Assembly: GCF_001026905.1 (NCBI RefSeq)
Contig: NZ_LAQL01000007.1
Location: forward strand, 186,001-250,000
Source of the DNA: Kiloniella spongiae
GTDB lineage: Bacteria; Pseudomonadota; Alphaproteobacteria; Kiloniellales; Kiloniellaceae
Reading direction: 5' to 3'
Length of the DNA: 64,000 bases
Part shown: piece by piece, positions 1-7,983 of the stretch
How positions within the stretch are numbered: position 1 is the stretch's first letter
How the letters are laid out: each line of letters begins with the position of its first letter
Notes under the pieces: model-generated
Told to the model about the DNA's origin: nothing
Seen by the model: the letters and a program-made list of their open reading frames with translations, nothing else
The model's database searches: none
Translations under genes and position numbers: made by a program

Positions 1-1
1 T

Positions 2-2692
2 TATTTCGCGGACAAGCGCGCGGAACGAGGGGCCGGGATTACATCACACCCCTATATCTACGCGCTTTCTCTAGGGGTCTATTGTACATCCTGGACATTT
101 TACGGGTCGGTTGGCCGCGCGGCTTCAAGTGGTTTGGATTTTCTGCCCATTTATCTGGGACCTACCCTTGTTTTTGTTTTGTGGTGGCTGGTTGTTAAAA
201 AGATCATCCGAATAACAAAGGCCCATCGTATAACATCAATTGCCGACTTCATATCTTCCCGGTACGGGAAAAGTACGCCTTTGAGTGCTTTGGTGACAGT
301 GATCGCAGTTGTGGGAATTGTGCCCTATATATCCCTTCAACTTAAGGCGGTTGCCACCAGCTTTAATGTTTTAAAGCAATACCCCGAGGTGATCGCGCCT
401 CTTAATTCGCCCCCAATCGCCACTGTTGCGGATACAGCCTTTTGGGTGGCATTGGTTCTGGCAATCTTTGCGATCCTGTTTGGGACGCGCCATATTGATA
501 ACAGTGAACATCACGATGGTGTCGTGGTGGCGATTGCCTTTGAATCCGTTGTGAAGCTTCTTGCCTTTTTAGCAGTCGGGATTTTTGTGACCTTTGGGCT
601 TTATGACGGTTTTGGTGATCTCTTTCAGCAGGCGTCACGTGTACCGGAGCTTCTACAGTTGATGACCTTTGAAAAGGAGGGCGCCTATACAACATGGGTG
701 ACGTTGACGACCTTATCCATGGTTGCTGCGGTGTGTTTGCCGCGACAGTTTCAGGTTATTGCTGTCGAGAACGTTAACGAACCCGAGCTTCGAAAAGGCG
801 TATGGCTTTTCCCACTCTACCTGCTTGCCATTAATATTTTTGTTTTGCCCATTGCGTTGGGCGGGATGCTCCAATTTCCGCGCGGGGATGTAAACGCAGA
901 TACTTTCATCCTCACCCTTCCCATGGCTCACGAGCAAGAGATGTTGGCCCTGTTGGTGTTTTTGGGGGGACTCTCTGCTGCGACCTCTATGGTGATTGTT
1001 GCGACAATTGCCCTCAGCACGATGGTTTGTAATGATTTGGTGATGCCAGTGCTCTTGCGGTGGAACTGGCTTGGCCTGAAGCGAAAAAGTGATTTTACAG
1101 GCGTCCTGCTTTTTGTTCGTCGCAGTAGTATCATTCTTATTCTCTTGTTTGGATATGCCTACTTCCGCTTCTTGGGCGAGAGTGACGCGCTTGTCACCAT
1201 TGGCTTGATTTCCTTTGCCGCAGTTTTCCAGTTTGCGCCAGCTATGATCGGGGGAATGTTCTGGAAAGGCGGAAATCGTAAAGGAGCGTTGGTTGGACTG
1301 TCTTTGGGATTTGTTGTTTGGGCCTATACGCTTCTTCTACCTGCTTTTGCGAAATCAGGACTATTGCCCATTACGTTTATTGCCGCTGGTCCCCTGGGCA
1401 TTGAACTATTCAGGCCCTATGAGTTATTCGGATTGCAGGGATTGGATCATTTAACCCATGCGCTTTTCTGGACGACGGTCTTTAACGCCGGTGCATATGT
1501 GTTTGTATCGCTCTATACACGACACTCTGCGATTGAGCGTGTACAAGGGGCGCTATTTGTCGATGTCTATCGGTATGCCGACCAAGGACCGCGTTCGCAG
1601 TTATGGCAGGGATCTGCCTCTGTAGAAGACTTGTTCAACCTTCTTGTTCGTTTTTTAGGGCGAGCCAGAGCAGACAGAGCTTTCAGCGGATATTTTAGAG
1701 ATCGAGGTTTGGAACGCAGGCGTGTTATTACGGCTGATGCAGACTTGGTTCACTTAACAGAACGTCTTCTTTCCGGTGCCATTGGTGCAGCGTCTGCCCG
1801 TGTAATGATTTCTTCAGTTGTGAAGGGGGAAGTTGTCCGCCTTGAAGAGGTCATGACTATTCTGGATGAAACTTCACAGGTTATTGAATATAGCCAAAGC
1901 CTGGAGCAGAAATCCAAGGAACTGGAAAGCACGACGGCGCAGTTACGAGCTGCAAATGAACGCCTGCAGGAGCTTGATCGCCTAAAAGATGAATTTTTAT
2001 CGACAGTTAGTCATGAGCTCAGAACACCGTTGACTTCAATTCGATCTTTCAGTGAAATTTTGAGCGATCATCCTGACCTGGAAGACGAGGAGAAAAGCAG
2101 ATTTTTAGAAATCATTGTTAAAGAGAGTGTTCGATTAACGCGTCTTATAAATCAGGTTCTTGATCTTGCAAAAATAGAAGCGGGACAAATGGAATGGATC
2201 TTTGAAGATCTGGATATCCCACAAGTTGTTGAGAACTCGATGGATACGATGTCTGCAATTCTGAGTGAGAAAGAGATCGTTCTTGATGTTGATTTTGCGA
2301 CTGATTTACCTATGATCAGAGGGGATCGAGACAGACTGATGCAGGTGTTTGTGAACTTGCTGTCCAATGCCATCAAGTTTTGTGATGAGGAGCGCGGATG
2401 GGTTAAGGTTTCTGTATTCCTGCAAGGGCAAGAAATTGTGATTACCGTCGCTGATAATGGGCAAGGAGTGCCTTGGCAAGCGCGTGAACGTATCTTTGAA
2501 AAGTTTCACCAATCCCGCGAAGGGTTAGCTGATAAGCCTCATGGAACTGGATTGGGCTTGAGCATTTCGCGTCAAATTGTTGAATATTTTGACGGGCGTC
2601 TAGAGTTGGTTGACACAAGCAGTAAGGGATCTGTTTTTGGCGTCTTTTTGCCTCTACAAGCTGAGCAGGTAATCGCGAAAGCTGGTGAGTAG
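2..2692 (+). CDS. SLC5-type transporter / sensor histidine kinase fusion (CbrA-like), 5' end cut by window
   Basis: The frame is open from base 2. The codons before the internal TTG at 134 encode HPYIYALSLGVYCTSWTFYG followed by SVGRAASSG, the conserved start of the SLC5-like domain of CbrA-type kinases, so the gene runs off the left edge and TTG 134 is not its start. About the first 460 codons form a multi-spanning sodium:solute symporter-like domain. A linker with the ERLLSGAIGAASARV signature follows, then a coiled coil (SQSLEQKSKELES onward), a HisKA domain with SHELRTPLTS (phosphoacceptor His near codon 671 of the visible part) and a HATPase with N box NLLSNAIKF, G1 DNGQGVP, F box IFEKFHQ and G2 GTGLGLSIS. 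Family members sense or transport a nutrient at the inner membrane and phosphorylate a response regulator. No regulator gene is visible here, and it may lie upstream. The ligand is unknown. Confidence 0.9.
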   Translation, partial: YFADKRAERGAGITSHPYIYALSLGVYCTSWTFYGSVGRAASSGLDFLPIYLGPTLVFVLWWLVVKKIIRITKAHRITSIADFISSRYGKSTPLSALVTVIAVVGIVPYISLQLKAVATSFNVLKQYPEVIAPLNSPPIATVADTAFWVALVLAIFAILFGTRHIDNSEHHDGVVVAIAFESVVKLLAFLAVGIFVTFGLYDGFGDLFQQASRVPELLQLMTFEKEGAYTTWVTLTTLSMVAAVCLPRQFQVIAVENVNEPELRKGVWLFPLYLLAINIFVLPIALGGMLQFPRGDVNADTFILTLPMAHEQEMLALLVFLGGLSAATSMVIVATIALSTMVCNDLVMPVLLRWNWLGLKRKSDFTGVLLFVRRSSIILILLFGYAYFRFLGESDALVTIGLISFAAVFQFAPAMIGGMFWKGGNRKGALVGLSLGFVVWAYTLLLPAFAKSGLLPITFIAAGPLGIELFRPYELFGLQGLDHLTHALFWTTVFNAGAYVFVSLYTRHSAIERVQGALFVDVYRYADQGPRSQLWQGSASVEDLFNLLVRFLGRARADRAFSGYFRDRGLERRRVITADADLVHLTERLLSGAIGAASARVMISSVVKGEVVRLEEVMTILDETSQVIEYSQSLEQKSKELESTTAQLRAANERLQELDRLKDEFLSTVSHELRTPLTSIRSFSEILSDHPDLEDEEKSRFLEIIVKESVRLTRLINQVLDLAKIEAGQMEWIFEDLDIPQVVENSMDTMSAILSEKEIVLDVDFATDLPMIRGDRDRLMQVFVNLLSNAIKFCDEERGWVKVSVFLQGQEIVITVADNGQGVPWQARERIFEKFHQSREGLADKPHGTGLGLSISRQIVEYFDGRLELVDTSSKGSVFGVFLPLQAEQVIAKAGE

Positions 2693-2819
2693 GATTATGG
2701 AATTTAGATCTGGATAATCTTTGACGGGCGATGATTGCTTCTGGCTGTTCAATAGGGTAAAACCGCATCAACGCAGGGCTGCCTGTACTTATACAATAAG
2801 CATATAATTGGAGCGCCGA

Positions 2820-4496
2820 ATGGCATCATATCAGTATATCTACCAAATGGATGGGGTATCTAAAACTTTCCCCGGTGGAAAACAGGTTCTAAAAAACATT
2901 CATTTGAACTTTCTTCCTGGCGCTAAGATCGGTGTTCTGGGCTTGAACGGTTCAGGTAAATCTACCCTGATGAAAGTTATGGCGGGTCTTGATAACGAAA
3001 TTAATGGTGAAGCGCGGGCTGCCGACGGCGTAAAGGTTGGGTATCTACCTCAGGAACCTCAACTTGATCCTGATAAGGATGTTGCTGGTAATGTTTTTGA
3101 GGGCGTTGCTGAAACGAAAGCATTACTTGAAAACTTTGAAGCCCTGAGTGCGAGATTTGCCGAAGTTGATCCAGATGAAATGGATGATCTGATTACACAA
3201 CAAGGTGAGCTTCAGGAAAAAATCGATGCACTAGATGCATGGGATCTGGATCGTCAGGTTGAAATTGCGATGGATGCACTACGCTGTCCGCCAGGTGATG
3301 CCGATGTAACAAAGCTGTCTGGTGGTGAGCGTCGCCGTGTTGCGCTGTGCCAATTGCTTTTATCTAGCCCGGATATGCTTCTTCTCGATGAGCCAACCAA
3401 CCACTTGGATGCTGAGTCCGTATCATGGCTGGAACGATTCTTGGAAGATTATAAAGGGACTGTTGTTTGCGTAACGCATGATAGATATTTCTTGGATAAT
3501 GTTGCCGGCTGGATTTTGGAACTCGACCGTGGTGAGGGAATTCCGTACGAAGGAAACTACTCAAGCTGGCTGGAGCAAAAACAGAAACGTCTTGCTATTG
3601 AAGAAAAGCAAGAGAGTTCAAAGCAGAAGTTCCTGAAAGATGAATTGCAATGGGTGCGTCAGGGGGCCAAAGCGCGCCAGACTAAATCCAAAGCGCGTCT
3701 ACAAGCTTACGAGACGTTGGTGCAGGAAGAAAGTTCCCGTGCTCCTGATCCTGGTCGTATTGTGATCCCGCCGGCTCCTCGGTTGGGAGATCTTGTTATC
3801 GAAGCTAATAACCTTTCAAAGGCTTTTGGTGACAAGCTTCTTATCGAAAATCTGAATTTCAAAATTCCGAAAGGGGCTATCGTTGGTATTATCGGTCCCA
3901 ATGGTGCTGGTAAAACAACCCTGTTCAGAATGATTACAGGGCAAGAGCAACCAAATGAGGGGGCGCTGAATGTCGGTGAAACCGTAGAAATCGGTTATGT
4001 TGACCAAAGTCGTGATGCGCTTTCTGCTGATAAGAATGTGTGGGAAGAAATTTCTGACGGTCTTGATGTCATCGAAATTGGCAAACATACCTATCAATCC
4101 CGTTCTTATGTTGGGGCTTTCAACTTTAAAGGTGGTGATCAGCAGAAGAAGGTTGGTCAACTTTCCGGTGGTGAGCGAAATCGTGTGCATCTTGCAAAGA
4201 TGTTGCGTAAGAGTGCGAACGTTATTCTTCTTGATGAACCAACAAACGATCTGGATGTGGATACATTGCGCTCGCTTGAGGAATCAATCCTCGAGTATAG
4301 TGGCTGTGTTCTGGTGACATCGCATGACCGTTGGTTCCTCGATCGTATTGCAACTCACATTCTCGCCTTCGAAGGGGATAGTCAGGTTGTCTGGTTTGAA
4401 GGTAACTATGAAGACTATGAAGCTGATCGTAAGCGTCGTTTGGGTGCTGAAGCTGATCAACCGCACCGTATTAAATATAAGCCACTTAAGCGCTAA
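2820..4496 (+). CDS. ettA: Energy-dependent translational throttle protein EttA (ABC-F ATPase)
   Basis: A cytosolic ABC-F ATPase of 558 residues, about the size of E. coli EttA (555). EttA binds the ribosomal E site and gates the first peptide bond according to ATP/ADP level. Two nucleotide-binding domains are visible: Walker [10 protein letters not shown] at 41-49 and GPNGAGKTT near 358, signatures LSGGERRR near 165 and LSGGERN near 446, and Walker B motifs ending DEPTNHLD and DEPTNDLD. A charged helical ABC-F linker ([14 protein letters not shown] onward) lies between them. I chose ATG 2820 (MASYQYIYQ) because GGAG lies about 7 nt upstream and family proteins start here; an upstream in-frame TTG at 2808 is less likely. 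The gene is monocistronic and followed by a strong terminator. Confidence 0.95.
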   Translation: MASYQYIYQMDGVSKTFPGGKQVLKNIHLNFLPGAKIGVLGLNGSGKSTLMKVMAGLDNEINGEARAADGVKVGYLPQEPQLDPDKDVAGNVFEGVAETKALLENFEALSARFAEVDPDEMDDLITQQGELQEKIDALDAWDLDRQVEIAMDALRCPPGDADVTKLSGGERRRVALCQLLLSSPDMLLLDEPTNHLDAESVSWLERFLEDYKGTVVCVTHDRYFLDNVAGWILELDRGEGIPYEGNYSSWLEQKQKRLAIEEKQESSKQKFLKDELQWVRQGAKARQTKSKARLQAYETLVQEESSRAPDPGRIVIPPAPRLGDLVIEANNLSKAFGDKLLIENLNFKIPKGAIVGIIGPNGAGKTTLFRMITGQEQPNEGALNVGETVEIGYVDQSRDALSADKNVWEEISDGLDVIEIGKHTYQSRSYVGAFNFKGGDQQKKVGQLSGGERNRVHLAKMLRKSANVILLDEPTNDLDVDTLRSLEESILEYSGCVLVTSHDRWFLDRIATHILAFEGDSQVVWFEGNYEDYEADRKRRLGAEADQPHRIKYKPLKR

Positions 4497-4522
4497 GATC
4501 ATTCGCATTTAGATCTGATTAT

Positions 4523-4562
4523 AAAAAGCGCTGAAGCATTTATTGTTTCAGCGCTTTTTTGT
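4523..4562 (+). terminator. Rho-independent terminator of ettA
   Basis: A perfect 13-bp stem (AAAAAGCGCTGAA at 4523-4535 with its complement at 4547-4559) and 11-nt loop, followed by a T run. It starts 26 nt after the ettA stop. The A tract on the left arm means it may also work on the minus strand. Confidence 0.9.
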
Positions 4563-4610
4563 TTCTTTTTTCTATATTGGAAAGTGCGAGAGTGTGGGGT
4601 GCTTACATAA

Positions 4611-4641
4611 AAAAGCCCCGGTTTTGATGCCCGGGGCTTTT
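4611..4641 (-). terminator. Rho-independent terminator of the mlaA-mlaC pair
   Basis: An 11-bp perfect stem AAAAGCCCCGG / CCGGGGCTTTT with a 9-nt loop. On the minus strand it is followed by TTTTTT, and it sits 32 nt past the mlaC stop. Confidence 0.9.
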
Positions 4642-4673
4642 ATCGTTATTTCTAAGAGATATTTGATTACTTC

Positions 4674-5321
4674 TTAGCTATTTTCTTTTGGTGCAAAATC
4701 ACCTGATTGTACTTTTTCGCGAAGTTTTGTGTTGAGTTCAGATAGATCACCACCCAAGCTTTTTAGTGCTGATGTGTAATCTGATCGATAGGTTGATCGT
4801 AGGCTGATGCCTTCAGCAGCTATATCCGTAATAATATAATCTGATGAATCATCTTTCTTTTCTATCCGCCATAAGATTTGCGCGGGTTCACCGTTTTCAG
4901 TTTTAACTTTACTAAAAACAATGAAGAAAGATTTTTTTGGAACAACCTTTGTAACTCTGAACTCTGAACCAGCGTACTGAGAGAAGGTGGGTAGAAAGCG
5001 TTGAACCATGACATCTTCAAAGATTGTTGTGAATTCTTTGCGATGGTCAGTTTCAGCTTTTCGCCAGTATTTCCCAATTACAAAACGAGCAATCCCTTCA
5101 ACATCAAAGTTTTCATTAAGTAGTGCGCGGAATTGTTTTTCGCGCTCTTCTACTGAGACGTCTTCATTTGATAGCTGAGTGATTGCTTTTTCTTGCAGGG
5201 CTTTGAGAAACTGTCCTGCATCATCATCTGCGTTTGCTACGCCATTAAATGTAGCTAAACAGAAAACAGCCCCCACAAGGAGGGCTGCAATATTTTTTAT
5301 AAAGCCTGTAACTCGCTTCAT
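4674..5321 (-). CDS. mlaC: MlaC/Ttg2D-family periplasmic phospholipid-binding protein
   Basis: A 215-residue protein with an N-terminal signal peptide (hydrophobic IAALLVGAVFCLATFNGV, cleavage probably after VANA). The rest matches the MlaC / toluene-tolerance Ttg2D family: FDVEGIARFVIGKYWR, the FLPTFSQYAG stretch, and the tail block DIAAEGISLRSTYRSDY. MlaC proteins ferry phospholipids across the periplasm between the outer-membrane MlaA-porin complex and the inner-membrane MlaFEDB complex, usually to keep the outer leaflet free of phospholipid. It lies 3 nt after mlaA, in the same transcript, and ends in a terminator. The mlaFEDB genes are not in this window. The family is secure; lipid specificity is inferred. 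Confidence 0.92.
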   Translation of the reverse strand: MKRVTGFIKNIAALLVGAVFCLATFNGVANADDDAGQFLKALQEKAITQLSNEDVSVEEREKQFRALLNENFDVEGIARFVIGKYWRKAETDHRKEFTTIFEDVMVQRFLPTFSQYAGSEFRVTKVVPKKSFFIVFSKVKTENGEPAQILWRIEKKDDSSDYIITDIAAEGISLRSTYRSDYTSALKSLGGDLSELNTKLREKVQSGDFAPKENS

Positions 5322-5324
5322 GAC

Positions 5325-6218
5325 TTATTCCGCAAAAGACACTTGGTCATCATCTTCTGGGAAGATGTCGGTTAGTCCTGGAGCCAGTGTAGGTTCTGCT
5401 TCACCGTCATTGATCTCGTTTTCACGTTTTTGATGATAAAGCGAGCGAACACGTGCGTAAAAATCAACAGAATCACGTTTTAGCTCATCAACGGTTTCAA
5501 TGTTACGCGATCGCTTGTCTATACCATCAGTAACTTTACGACCAATCAGAACTTCTGTTTTAGCAACATAAGTCAGCGGGTCGAGAAGAGCGTCACCAAT
5601 CAGGCCAACACCATCGCGAACATTTGATGGGCCAAGGATTGGAAGGACAAGGTATGGACCTTCAGGAACACCCCATGTGCCCATAGTTTGTCCGAAGTCT
5701 TCTGAGTGATATTCTAGGCCTGTTTGGCTGGCAACATCAGCCAAACCACCAGCACCAGCAATGGTGTTGATGAGGAAGCGGGCGAAAGTATTTTCAGCCT
5801 TCTCAATATCACCTTGAAGCAGGTCGTTGGCAAGAATAACAGGCGTGTACGTATTTCTGATGAAATTTCGAACAGAATCCCGAATTGGAGAAGGAACCAA
5901 GAAGCGGTATCCCTCTGCAACAGGACGGAAAATGATTGTATCCGCAGCATCGTTAAACGCAAAAATAAAGCGGTTAACGGTCTCAATTGGATCATTGTCA
6001 CCTTCGTCAACTGCGGTTGAGCCTTCGGTTTGCGCCCACTGGTCATCAGTGCTCGCATTGGCTTCGTCTTGCAGCGTTGAATTTGGTTTACTCGCACAGC
6101 CTGTTACAAAAATAGCAACAGCTGTAAAAGCCACCAAACGTTTAATCAGTCGAGAATTAATCTCGGACAAAATACCTAACCCCACGACATTTCGCCTATC
6201 ATTTGTTTCTACGGTCAT
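5325..6218 (-). CDS. mlaA: MlaA (VacJ) family outer-membrane lipoprotein
   Basis: A 297-residue lipoprotein with lipobox VTGC; the Cys near residue 41 would be the lipidated residue. The MlaA core DPIETVNRFIFAFNDAAD, the NTYTPVILANDLLQGD block, DFGQTMGTWGVPEGPYLVLP and the SNVRDGVG element are all present. MlaA sits in the outer membrane and takes mislocalised phospholipids from the outer leaflet to hand to MlaC, encoded next. The start at 6218 has GGTGAG 8 nt upstream, but this makes a long n-region; a TTG about 17 codons in would give a more typical 24-residue signal, so the start is uncertain. The C-terminal tail beyond about residue 265 is acidic and low complexity. Confidence 0.92.
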   Translation of the reverse strand: MTVETNDRRNVVGLGILSEINSRLIKRLVAFTAVAIFVTGCASKPNSTLQDEANASTDDQWAQTEGSTAVDEGDNDPIETVNRFIFAFNDAADTIIFRPVAEGYRFLVPSPIRDSVRNFIRNTYTPVILANDLLQGDIEKAENTFARFLINTIAGAGGLADVASQTGLEYHSEDFGQTMGTWGVPEGPYLVLPILGPSNVRDGVGLIGDALLDPLTYVAKTEVLIGRKVTDGIDKRSRNIETVDELKRDSVDFYARVRSLYHQKRENEINDGEAEPTLAPGLTDIFPEDDDQVSFAE

Positions 6219-6601
6219 AACACTTGCTCACCAGAGACCCCCCTGACATTTGCTGACAATACAATAATATTGCAACACAAATGAATGTGAACAAAACAAA
6301 ATATTTAAATGCTCTTTAAGGTAAAGACAGTACTTATCCTTAAAGACACTAAAACTTAGTATGGTTGATTATCACAGGCTTGATGGCAAAACCAGCCATA
6401 AGAGTAATTAAATGTGGTTGAAGAAATATATTGTTGTATTTTTGCACCACCCACGCTTGATTTGTTTCAGATTTTAAAGAATAAGTACGGACGAATCTTC
6501 CATAGAGTAATGTTTTTTTAATCTTTTTTTCTTCTGTGGTTTTTCGTTGGATTCGCTGAAATTGTGTTGTTTTGTTGTTCTTCATTATAGGGAATAGTGT
6601 C
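6219..6601. other. Divergent intergenic region with a CTTTAAGG inverted repeat
   Basis: 383 bp, AT-rich, between mlaA (minus) and the thioesterase gene (plus). The clearest structure is CTTTAAGG at 6314-6321 mirrored by CCTTAAAG at 6338-6345, separated by 16 nt and 96-127 bp upstream of mlaA. That geometry suits a dimeric regulator or a leader hairpin. T-rich stretches precede the thioesterase gene. An open frame of 78 codons on the minus strand (6349-6585) lacks a ribosome site and recognisable sequence, and I do not call it. Confidence 0.4.
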
Positions 6602-7099
6602 GTGATTCATCCCCGAAAGGTAGCGCCCTTGATCAGTTTTGAGGGCTGTGTGCCATCAGAATGGCTTGATTATAACGGGCATATGAACGTCGCTTATTAC
6701 ATGCACGTTTTTTGTGATGCGACAGATGCGTTCCTAGAATTTTTTGGTGTAACTGAGAGCTATCGACAGGAAATGAATTGTTCAACTTTTGTGGTCGAAA
6801 ATCATGTGAACTATATGAAAGAGCTTCATCATGGTTCTGATATGAGAGTAGAGACCAGGTTACTCGGCTATGATCGCAAGAAGATGAGTTACCATCACTC
6901 TCTTTATAATGTTGACGAAGGTTATTTGGCTGCGACGTCTGAGTGGATATCTCTTCATGTGGATTTGAAAAAACGTGGGTCGTGTGAAATGCCGAATGCT
7001 CTGGTTGATAATTTAAAAGATATATACGAAGGTCAAAAAGACTTACCCTTGCCTGTTAATATAGGGCGATCAATAATGACGTGGAATAATAATAGCTGA
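6602..7099 (+). CDS. Hotdog-fold thioesterase (4-hydroxybenzoyl-CoA thioesterase-like)
   Basis: About 165 residues. The block DYNGHMNVAYYMHVFCDATD near the start is the hotdog helix signature of the acyl-CoA thioesterase family, with the catalytic acidic residue before NGHMN; ENHVNYMKELHHGSDMRVET is the next conserved strand pair. Family members hydrolyse small acyl-CoA or betainyl-CoA thioesters in the cytosol; the substrate is unknown here. I prefer GTG 6602 because AGGGA lies 8 nt upstream and the fold starts soon after; a TTG at 6572 would add ten residues without a ribosome site. It stands alone, with the pentapeptide gene downstream on the same strand. Confidence 0.8.
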   Translation: MIHPRKVAPLISFEGCVPSEWLDYNGHMNVAYYMHVFCDATDAFLEFFGVTESYRQEMNCSTFVVENHVNYMKELHHGSDMRVETRLLGYDRKKMSYHHSLYNVDEGYLAATSEWISLHVDLKKRGSCEMPNALVDNLKDIYEGQKDLPLPVNIGRSIMTWNNNS

Positions 7100-7109
7100 T
7101 CCAATCATC

Positions 7110-7154
7110 CTGATAATTTTGTTATCAGATAATTTGTTACCAGATAATTTGTTA
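7110..7154. repeat. Three 15-bp tandem units
   Basis: Three adjacent 15-bp units, CTGATAATTTTGTTA, TCAGATAATTTGTTA and CCAGATAATTTGTTA, start 11 nt after the thioesterase stop. The last two differ by one base. The array ends where the AGAGG ribosome site of the next gene begins. It may be a regulatory repeat or a replication-slippage tract. Confidence 0.8.
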
Positions 7155-7166
7155 GAGGCAAAACGA

Positions 7167-7718
7167 GTGAGCGTAAATTTACTTGAAGTTAAGAAGTTGA
7201 TTTCTAACATTAAGATTATGAACAAAAGCCTTTGCCTTGCGGTTGTTGCTCTTTTCTGCGTTCAATTTTCTTCTACCGTTCTCGCAGCTTGTACAGATCC
7301 GGCTGGTGTTGATGTGAACTGGCAACGCTGTAACATGGATGGATTGAATCTGGATGATGTTCAGCTTTCGGGTGCTCGCTTGAGAGATACCAGTTTCTTA
7401 CGCGGGTCGCTTAATCAAGCTGACCTGAAGAATGTTTCTGGCTTTAGAACTAAGTTTGTCAGTGCTTCATTAGTGGAGGCCGATTTCACAAAGGCTTCTT
7501 TGCCCGAAGCCGATTTTACTAAAGCTAAGTTACAAGGCGCTGATTTTACCAAGGCAAATTTAAAACGTGCGCGCCTTTTCAAAGCAATCCTGCGTGGGGC
7601 GAACCTGACGAAAGCAAAAATTGAAGGGGCGGATTTAACGGAAGCCGATTTATCTGGTGCTACATGGATTGATGGTAAGAGAATTTGTGCAGAGGGTTCA
7701 ATTGGTCGCTGTATGTAA
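7167..7718 (+). CDS. Secreted pentapeptide-repeat protein
   Basis: A 183-residue protein of pentapeptide repeats: from about residue 60 on, runs such as ADFTKA, ADFTKA, ANLTKA, ADLTEA, ADLSGA fit the A(D/N)LXX pattern that folds into a right-handed quadrilateral beta helix. An N-terminal signal (LCLAVVALFCVQFSSTVLA, cleavage before ACTDPAG) predicts export. The tail WIDGKRICAEGSIGRC is a cysteine-bearing cap common in such proteins, and with Cys at ACTDP and QRCNM it may form disulfides. GTG 7167 has AGAGG 8 nt upstream; ATG 7218 (MNKSLCL) gives a shorter signal peptide but lacks a ribosome site, so the start is a choice between these two. No specific function can be given. Confidence 0.78.
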   Translation: MSVNLLEVKKLISNIKIMNKSLCLAVVALFCVQFSSTVLAACTDPAGVDVNWQRCNMDGLNLDDVQLSGARLRDTSFLRGSLNQADLKNVSGFRTKFVSASLVEADFTKASLPEADFTKAKLQGADFTKANLKRARLFKAILRGANLTKAKIEGADLTEADLSGATWIDGKRICAEGSIGRCM

Positions 7719-7983
7719 TTTCTAAGTCGCAGTAAATTTTATGAGCGATTTTAAAAGATTGCTCTCGGTAATTTTACAAAAAAATACACTGTTCTTGTGG
7801 AACTATAATTTCCATAACGTTATAACGATTATTAGAACTATTAAATGCTATAGCTATGGATGGCGATCCTGCTTAATACAATTTGCACTTCTGATTTGCC
7901 TCAAAGGCTTGATAACTGCGGACTCTGGAAAGAGGGTTTGTACCCTAAGATTATTTTCAGTGATGCCACGCGCTGGAGGCGTT

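Noticed and set aside
2803-2808. TATAAT as the ettA -10 element
   Set aside because: It lies too close to the ATG at 2820 and has no -35 at the right distance.
6349-6585. 78-codon minus-strand frame in the mlaA-thioesterase gap
   Set aside because: No ribosome site and low-complexity Lys/Thr-rich start; probably AT-rich intergenic DNA.
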